This document shows positions 57,326 through 64,000 of a DNA stretch of 64,000 nucleotides, piece after piece. Both the position numbers and the translations under genes were made by a program. Every line of letters starts with the position of its first letter. Positions within the stretch are counted from its first letter, which is position 1. The stretch is from Mallotus nudiflorus (taxonomy: Eukaryota > Streptophyta > Magnoliopsida > Malpighiales > Euphorbiaceae), in NCBI GenBank assembly GCA_947683625.1, contig CANTUR010000155.1, positions 310,001 to 374,000 on the forward strand. The letters run 5' to 3'. The notes beneath the pieces are model-generated. The model saw only the letters and a list, made by a program, of their open reading frames with translations. It had not been told where the DNA came from and searched no databases.

Positions 57326-57990
57326 TTAGACCTCTTTTTCATTCTTTGGTCTAGGCATATCCCTGATTGCTCTGATCTTATATGGATCTACCTCTATTCC
57401 TTTCTGGCTAACAATGTGTCCCAATAATTTTCTAAATGTAACCCTAAAAACACACTTTTTTGGGTTCAGTATGAGATTATACTTTTCTGCCCTTGCCAGA
57501 AACTTGTCTAGTGACTGGAAATACCCTTCCATGGTTGCAGACTTCACCATCATATCATCTACATATACTTTTCCTTGTGGATCATGTCGTGTAGTAAGGC
57601 AGTCGCCATCCTCTGATAAGTGGCTCCTACATTCTTCAACTCGAAAGGCATCATTTGGTAACAGTACACATCATATTCAATGATGTAGGATGTCTTCAAC
57701 TTATCTGTTACTGCCATCATGACCTGGTTGTACCCTGAAAATCCATCCATGAAAGAGTACATTGCATTGGAAGTCATACTATCAATTAATGTGTCGATAT
57801 GTGGTAGCAAAAAGTCATCCTTGGGGCTAGCTTTGTTCAAATCTCAGTAGTCCACACACACTCTGAATCTTCTATCGTTCTTAAGAACAAGAACTATGTT
57901 TACCAACCATTGGATGTCCTCTACCACTTCAAGAAACTTTGCCTTCAACTATTTTTCAGCCTCTTCCTTAACTAAGAGAGCCCATTCCGA
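57326..57990 (-). pseudogene. Element A reverse transcriptase
   Basis: Reading right to left: NIVLVLKNDRRFRVCVDY-stop-DLNKASPKDDF; then YSFMDGFSGYNQVMMAV, which holds the first catalytic Asp; TYQRMATALLHDMIHKEK; the YVDD active site (VYVDDMMVKS); and AEKYNLILNPKKCVFRV with LLGHIVSQKGIEVDP. The stop sits where the family has Arg. Apart from this and one break near 57,556 the domain is nearly complete. Confidence 0.92.
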
Positions 57991-58052
57991 CCTCAACTTC
58001 CTTTGCTTCTACTTTATTGGCACTATGTGAGGGTATATGGGGATCCTGTGTT

Positions 58053-58958
58053 CTAGGATCTCCCTGTCGATTCCAGGTATGTCTTCATAACTCTAAGCAA
58101 ATACTTTTGTCTCTTTTTTAAGATTTCTTTCATTTTTTCTCTCTCATTATGAGTTAAACCAGAAGCAAGCAATATATTTTTAGGATTATCTTTTGTTCCT
58201 AAATTAAATGACTTAGTTTGCATGGAATTAATGTCAAACATATGCATGAAATGATCATTACAAACAAAATAACCATTAGGAAACACATCACACAAATAAG
58301 AAAATTCGGACTTCATTGCATTCACTTTTGAAAAGAAAAGATCATCAGTCTCAAATAGAGAAGCAAAAGAAACATCATAATCATTATAAAAGGTATCTAT
58401 GATAGAGTTAAAGACGTAGGTTTCAAAATCAAGTTCTTTACTTTGATCATCAATGCCTTTCTACTCCAAGATAGCTTCATCCTTTTTAAACTCCTCTTCA
58501 GCCAGTACCAGCTCCTCAGTAGGGGCTTCTTCAATAGCAACACCCTTTGCTTTATTCATAAATTCAGTAAAGATTTCAAACCCTAGGATAACTTCCCCAG
58601 CCATCAAGAGAGGTTCTGGAGTCCTGTTGTATAGGTGTTTGGTGCCTTCCTTTATAAAGATCTCCCACAGAGTTTTCTTTTCAATCATGGCTTCCTTTTC
58701 CTTTTCTTTAAACTGGCCCTAAATATCTATCTCTTCTTTAGCTCCACCAACCTCTTTGAACCCTAGCCCGTGCTTCAAAATTGGCACCTTATTTCCTATA
58801 AACTCTGAAGGTTCACTTTGATTTTTCCCTAACCCCATGCTGGGCAAAAACTTCATGTTGCGCATTATTCTCAAAACCTTTTCATCCATCTCATCCTTAA
58901 AAATTACATAGACCTCAAAACTGGGACTAAGGGAGATCTTTTTGGGGATCAACTTCAA
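58053..58958 (-). pseudogene. Element A linker with G-patch-like motif
   Basis: Between protease and RT. 58,719-58,958 contains MRNMKFLPSMGLGKNQSEPS then LKHGLGFKEVGG, matching the MxxMxxxPGMGLGxxQxGPSEF..GLGF pattern of Tat/Ogre polyproteins, related to the RNA-binding G-patch. 58,053-58,325 and 58,461-58,688 are acidic, poorly conserved linkers. Interrupted by stops. Confidence 0.6.
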
Positions 58959-59027
58959 TGCAATTACAACAACTTCAGTTTTAGCTGAGATGGTGACAAC
59001 CCTTCCTTCATGAGGGAATTTAATTTT

Positions 59028-59423
59028 TTAATGGACAATGGATGGGATGTCGCCCAGAGGGTGAAACCATGGCCTTCCTAATGAAATGGCAAATGTCACA
59101 AGGATATCAATTACGTGCAAGTCAACCCAGACTTCTATAAGTCCTGTTTTAATCGGTGCCCTAAATGTTCCTTCCACAGACCTTTTAGTGTCATCATAAG
59201 CTTTGATAACCACCTTAGAAGGCTTTAAGTCAGCCACCATCAACCCTAACTTTGGTAGAATCTTTAATGGACACATATTGATGGTGGAACCATTGTCGAC
59301 CATTACGCAGGAGGTCATTTTTCCTTTTACCTCAGCCTTGATGAATAGAGCTTTGTGGTGATCGCTCCCCTCTAAAGGTAGATCATCATTAAAAAATGTT
59401 ATCACCCCTTGAGGGGTTTCCAT
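59028..59423 (-). pseudogene. Element A aspartic protease
   Basis: 131 codons open. VMVDNGSTINMCPLKILPKL holds the catalytic DNGS motif (DTGA/S in other retroelements). ITFFNDDLPLEGSDHHKALF upstream and FAISLGRPWFHPLGDIPSIVH downstream match the (F)TDxDLPxEGxxHNKAL and LLGRPWIHxxGAVPSxLHQ parts of the group, with LG kept. The domain is complete, unlike that of element B. Confidence 0.9.
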
Positions 59424-59429
59424 TAGTGA

Positions 59430-61109
59430 CTAGACCATTTGCTCCAGAGTATAATTAGCAAAAATCTTTTTTTGATCTAGCGCCAGAACCAGGGCCTCCC
59501 TGTGATCCCTAGAATGCATAAGTAATTCCCAGACACTAGCAATAGTCTCCTTGCTTTGCTTTATTTCCTTCCCTTTTTCTAAACTTCCCACCTTTTCGGG
59601 CTCTGACTTGGCAGCTTCGGGTTCCTTTTTCTTTTCTTTAACCTTTTCCATAAATTGACTTAGTTCACTTCCCTCGTTGTTCCATAGGTCAACTTGTTCT
59701 TCGCCTTTATCATCGGAACTCCATATGTCCATGACATGCACTTGTAATTCCATGGGTTGTTTACTTGGTTTCAAGTTCTCAGGTTTGATTTTTAGGGTAT
59801 TGTGGGAGACATCAACAAAAGAGTTTATGACTTGCCCTTTTGTTAGACTAGATTTGACCATCAAAATGGGTGCATTCGGTGGTGGTACATTTCAGTAATT
59901 GGGTAAGGGGTTGGTTTGTGTGTTTGGTTTTCTAGTTTCTAGGTCAGTAATTTTGCCTGAGTCTATTAGGTCTTGGATTTCATGCTTTAACTGAGCATAA
60001 CTATTTGTATTATGTCCGATGGTCTGATGAAATTTATAGAAAAACTTTGGGTTGGCACCAGGTAAGGGTTGTTATGAAGGTAAATGCCATAGTAGGTTCT
60101 TTTTAATGAGCTTATTAAGGACCTTGGACATAGGACATCCTAGATTTGAAAATCTCCGAGGATGTATAACTGCATTAACCTGCACATTGTTGCTTGATGG
60201 TCAAATGGCATGAATCTGAATATTACTGCTTGAACTGGCTCCTTCTTTACCCCCATATCCTCTTTCAAAGAATTTCTTCTCTTGAGCCAAATTTGACTCT
60301 TTTTGGACCCCAAATCTGTACAATTCTTTAAAACTTCTGATTCCCAGATCCCTTAACTTCCTAGACAGTGCTAGGACACACCCTTCTATTGCTAGGACTA
60401 ACTAATCTGACTCAGCAGGCCTATGCCTCATTAAAGACAACTTTCCTCTCCAACACGTCAGGTAATCAGCAAAAGACTCATTAATGTTCTACTTAGTATT
60501 ATGTAGATCTCTCAAGGACACCTCCAATTGAACATTGAGACCGTATTGCTTAATAAAAGCGCTACACAATTCCTTCTAATCTGATTGAACATGTGATTCC
60601 AAGGTGTAGTACCAACGGATTGGCGCTCCCTCCAATGAAATAGGGAATTCTTTGATGATTTAGCTCTCAATTAGCTCGGTAGCCTTCATATAAGTCATAT
60701 ACTGCTTCAAATGCAAATGGGGATCCTCGGTGCCAGTGTATTTCTTCATATCAGGGAATTTAAACTTATGAGGCAACAATTCATCTTCCTTTTCCATATT
60801 TAAATCATAATCTAGGGGAGCGACAATACCTTTCTCCTTTATCATCATCTGCATCTAGTTCATCGCCTTGGTCATGTTCTTAGCCCACTCAGTTTGACCC
60901 ACATCTTCAGTTGGGATCACATCTCTTTGATTTGTTGGATTGGCCAACACTGTCACATCATCTTCTTCCCTGCCTTTAATAGGGATTTCCTCATCGAGAT
61001 CCACCAGATTGATTGGTGGTGCATTAGATGGCTGTGTCGGGTGGTTCTCCCTGATGATCTTAGTAATTTCTCCCATCATTTCTCTTGTTATAGACCGGGT
61101 TTTTGCCAT
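59430..61109 (-). pseudogene. Element A gag
   Basis: Starts at the ATG at 61,109 (MAKTRSITREMMGEITK); 60,855 ends in a stop. 60,660-60,854 reads FKFPDMKKYTGTEDPHLHLK, the (F)xxPxxxxYxGTxDPxxHLxxY motif of Tat/Ogre gag. Further left come IRWYYTLE, SFADYLTCWRGK and a KFFYKFHQTIGHNTNSYAQL segment, which replaces a zinc knuckle. The 59,430-59,864 ORF is a Glu/Lys-rich region before protease. About six stops; the frame is otherwise traceable. Confidence 0.82.
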
Positions 61110-62084
61110 TACTTCATCTTTTAACTATGCCCTAAATGCTTCTGGATTGAACCCTCCTGCCATTCTTATTTTTGAATTTATGACCAGACAACCTGAACTA
61201 GTTCAGACACACCCTGCTGAGCTTGAAGGATCTATAGTGCTGCAAAATCGTTGGTTAGAGTGATTCATGACGTGTATGCATGACATGCAAGTCTATTTTA
61301 TTTTAAGAAAATTTAAGGAATAAATAATCACACCAAAAAGATACACAATACCAAAACATGAAGCTTAGACATGCAAACTTTCACCCTTATTTCTACCACA
61401 CTCGTATTCAATGGCAAGTATCTTGTCCTAGGATTTTTGGCTTGGGTTTTAATTATCGGTAGGGGATAATAAAATTGACGTATGCAAGATAACCCTCAAA
61501 ATGATTTAGACAAGTAATGGGTACTTTAAATAAAGCCCAAGTCCATTTCCTATAAGCAAAAATCCTTAGCACCATAAACTCACTTGTTAAGGCCCACTTA
61601 AAATGGTCACAAATAGGTATGAGAGGCCCTTATTAACTAGCTTATTTATAATGGGCTTTGGTTGGACATGAGGGCCCATTTCACTTTGGACTGCTTATTG
61701 ATGGGCTCAAGATTTATTTTAAGGGTCCATTATATGACATAATACACATGCATGCAGGAAAATTCCTAAGGATAGTTGCTAGGTCATTACATGGGCTTAA
61801 GTCTTGGGTAAAAAAGTCTTCAGCTCCCACAACGATATACATCCATATACATCTCCCTACTCAAGGGTTAAACAATGCAGATTAGTATGTGTCATGAGTG
61901 ACAATAATCAAATATTCCACTACCAGGTTTGAGTGAAACATAGGTAGTGAAGTATTGACTATTATCGGGTTTATTAGGGACTAAAGTGCTAATTGTGTGC
62001 AAAATGTGTAGTGAATGCATAAATGCAAAAGAATAAGAAAATAATTAAAGATTATAAAACACAAAACACTGGAATCAGTTTCTC
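61110..62084 (-). other. Element A 5' untranslated leader
   Basis: Nearly 1 kb between PBS and gag. No conserved ORF, so there is no extra ORF1 upstream of gag as in some Ogre elements. GGGCCCA/GGGCTT words cluster at 61,590-61,800; whether they matter is unknown. Confidence 0.6.
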
Positions 62085-62104
62085 GGTCCCCAATGGAGTT
62101 GCCA
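62085..62104 (-). promoter_or_regulatory. Primer-binding site of element A
   Basis: The minus strand reads TGGCAACTCCATTGGGGA, one base from the LTR end. Ogre-type elements have TGGCGACTCCACTGGGGA, described as complementary to tRNA-Arg; two positions differ here. This fixes orientation and supports the Tat/Ogre assignment. Confidence 0.88.
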
Positions 62105-62934
62105 CTGTAGGGGGGGTTTAGAGCGCGCCCAAGTGTGGGCTTAAGGCCCACTAGGAAATATGATATAGATCTTAGGCCTATTCAGAGATGGAATCACCAC
62201 CTAGATGAAAGCCGAGATACACTGTATAGCAATTGGATCCCATAGAGGTTCCCAAAAGCCGTCATCAGAGATCGGGTTCAGAAACTGGGTATGAGCGTTT
62301 GAATGCTCCCCCAAACTTGCAGTTGGCCTCCGTTTGTGTTTTGCATTTTATTACCATTTAATTATTTAATTATTTCCTCATTTACATTCAAAGTTGCACT
62401 TGCTTTCATTTACTTGCCAAGTTTTATAATTAAGTCCAAGTTTACACATTAACCCAATTTCATGCTTTTGAGTCCCAACAATCGACAGAAATAGAATAAA
62501 TAAATTATAACCATACATTCAATAAAACTTGGGGAAAGGGATTAGGGATTACAACACTTTTAGGCAAAATAAAAGAATAATATATAGAAAATAAACTAAA
62601 TATATACCGAAAGTAAATCGATGAATAACATGAATACGATGATATAAAAGGAATAACTAACAAAGGCAACTAGTCAATGATGAAAATTATCAAGTAATTC
62701 CTATAATAAACACACAGTTAATTCCTTCTAAAACATAAAATAATATATGACAATGCTTACAAAGATATATTCTAAAGAGAAAGGGATTCGTGTTGCGAAC
62801 CAAGGAAATCATCAAATAATCAAGACAATCACCATCATGTAATGAAATAGCCATGCTTAAAGTCAAGAGGCACATATTAAGTGGACATCACGACAAACAT
62901 CAATAGAAAAAGTAAAGCTAGAGTCGAGCCATCC

Positions 62935-63135
62935 TGGCAATCACCCCATTGATGAGGCGATCATCTCATTGACATGAGACGATGCCTCTATGATGAGGCG
63001 TTGCCTCATCAACAGAGGCCCCTGATGTATTTAAGGCAAATAATCATATAAAGCGTATAAACAAATGAGACAAACTCCTTAGAGGCTTATCAATTCATAA
63101 AGGGGATCGCCTCATTGACAAGAGGCGTCGCCTGA
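62935..63135. repeat. Palindrome cluster 5 (5' LTR)
   Basis: Copies such as GAGGCGATCATCTC, GAGACGATGCCTC, GAGGCGTTGCCTC, GGGGATCGCCTC and GAGGCGTCGCCT. It corresponds to cluster 1 in the other LTR but with different base changes, so the copies have drifted independently. Confidence 0.88.
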
Positions 63136-63792
63136 TTGGCAGGCTAGTTTGACTCTCAAAATGATTAGACTTCTACTTTAAGCAAACAATACATGCATAT
63201 ATACATTCAACAAGTAGCAAATCACAACTACATGCAATAATCTAAAGGATCACATCAATGAAATGAGACATTAAGCAAAATAAACTAAAAAAATACCTAA
63301 AGTATACTAACAACTTAGTTACACATAAGCAAAAAACACATAAAATGATGAATATGTTGAGTTTAAGTGCAAGTTTTTACCAAAAATGAGAGGCCCTAAG
63401 AGATGTATCCTTGATTATAATCCTCATTAAGATGTGATTTCTACCTTGACACAAGCTTCCTCCTTCTTCTCCTAGGATATGTGGACTTCCTTTAGCTTGA
63501 ATCTACCCTTTTTCTTAAGGACGTTTTTCTTTACTTCCTTCCTTCTTTTTTTTTCAGAGCTCCCTTCCCTTTCTTTTTTTCCCTATCTCAATAATGGTCT
63601 CTCCCTTTTTTTTTTCTTTTATTCCCTACCTTCCCCATGCCTTTAAGCTCTCTAGCTTATTATAAGCCTCCATAGCCTTTTTCTCTTCTCAAAAAATCTC
63701 TTCCTCACGTAAAATCAGGTATGGGATATGGGGCCTACACCACTTGGCCACCATGGTTGTAGCTGCAATGCAGCTACAATTGGTCTGCCATA

Positions 63793-63880
63793 GAGGCGGC
63801 GCCTCTTCGATGAGGTGATCGCCTCATTAGTAGCTGCCAAAGAGGCGATTGCCTCATTGCACTGAGGCAACACCCCTTTA
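63793..63880. repeat. Palindrome cluster 6 (5' LTR)
   Basis: GAGGCGGCGCCTC (a perfect 13-bp dyad around a central base), GAGGTGATCGCCTC and GAGGCGATTGCCTC. Corresponds to cluster 2. Confidence 0.9.
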
Positions 63881-64000
63881 GCTCGGGCCTGCATTGGGCC
63901 AGACGGGCTTGGGCCGATTCTAGACAATTGGGCTAATTTTTGGGCTTTTTAGGTTTTAGGTTTTTAAGTCCACTTTTCATTAGAGATTCGGGTTTCATTC

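Larger units (their letters stand above)
62106..64000 (-). repeat. Element A 5' LTR, cut by window edge
   Basis: Starts TGTAGGGGGGGTTTAG on the plus strand and aligns through the end of the window with 43,744-45,146 plus 48,473-48,951, giving an LTR of about 1.99 kb. It is uninterrupted here, which defines the nested insertion in the other copy. The window ends about 107 bp before its outer end, so no target duplication can be read. Confidence 0.92.

Noticed and set aside
57414..61263. Plus-strand ORFs opposite pol and gag of element A
   Set aside because: They mirror the well-supported minus-strand domains and show no pattern of their own.

Overview
The window is nuclear DNA of a flowering plant, probably a eudicot. 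It is strongly AT-rich, contains no long uninterrupted cellular gene, and is built mostly from nested and decayed LTR retrotransposons separated by microsatellites and AT-rich spacers. The species cannot be told from the sequence.

Layout. 1-3.8 kb: the 3' end of an old Ty3/gypsy element (an LTR fragment of the 'TGATACG' family plus a polyprotein tail), then T-rich low-complexity DNA. 3.86-6.57 kb: a short plus-strand Ty1/copia-type element with two LTRs, an initiator-Met primer site and a broken gag only. 6.7-10.6 kb: an ATA/TTA hairpin microsatellite, a dispersed repeat, and a 2.5-kb stretch with an odd GCCAAAA vocabulary. 10.6-21.6 kb: element B, a minus-strand gypsy element of the Tat group with all pol domains in decay. 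An antisense plant-mobile-domain (PMD) gene lies downstream of its pol and is split by a solo-LTR-like insertion. 21.6-31.5 kb: tandem and foldback repeats, a TIR element of about 1.4 kb, a candidate minus-strand gene of very small exons with one exon duplicated in tandem, and a tRNA-Ala pseudogene. 32.1-36.2 kb: a minus-strand, gag-only, non-autonomous gypsy element with both LTRs, PBS and PPT. 36.4-37.07 kb: an intron-bearing pseudogene of the organellar ribosome-silencing factor Iojap (RsfS), running directly into the 3' end of a chromovirus (integrase C-terminus, chromodomain, PPT, LTR). That LTR carries a solo LTR with a perfect TAAAC target duplication. 39.5-43.7 kb: an LTR fragment starting TGTCACGACCC, then AT-rich tandem repeats.

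Element A, 43,744 to beyond the right edge, is the main object. It is a minus-strand Tat/Ogre-type gypsy element of about 20 kb (about 17 kb without a nested insertion). It has 2.0-kb LTRs, the tRNA-Arg-type primer site known from Ogre elements, gag, protease, a G-patch-like linker, reverse transcriptase, two RNase H regions and integrase. Between pol and the 3' LTR it holds, on the opposite strand, a PMD (MAIN-like) gene and a second ORF resembling the plant DUF7745 family, followed by two minisatellite arrays next to the polypurine tract. A 3.3-kb solo LTR with a CTACC duplication sits inside the 3' LTR. A short GC-rich palindrome (GAGGCGATCGCCTC and variants) recurs in six clusters, all within element A.

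How the parts relate: both Tat-group elements (A and B) have the same plan, sense gag-pol plus an antisense PMD gene downstream, but their PMD genes look like different subtypes. Nearly all coding regions carry stops, and element B has also lost catalytic aspartates, so neither element looks autonomous now. Family calls rest on residue patterns read by eye; no search or alignment was run.
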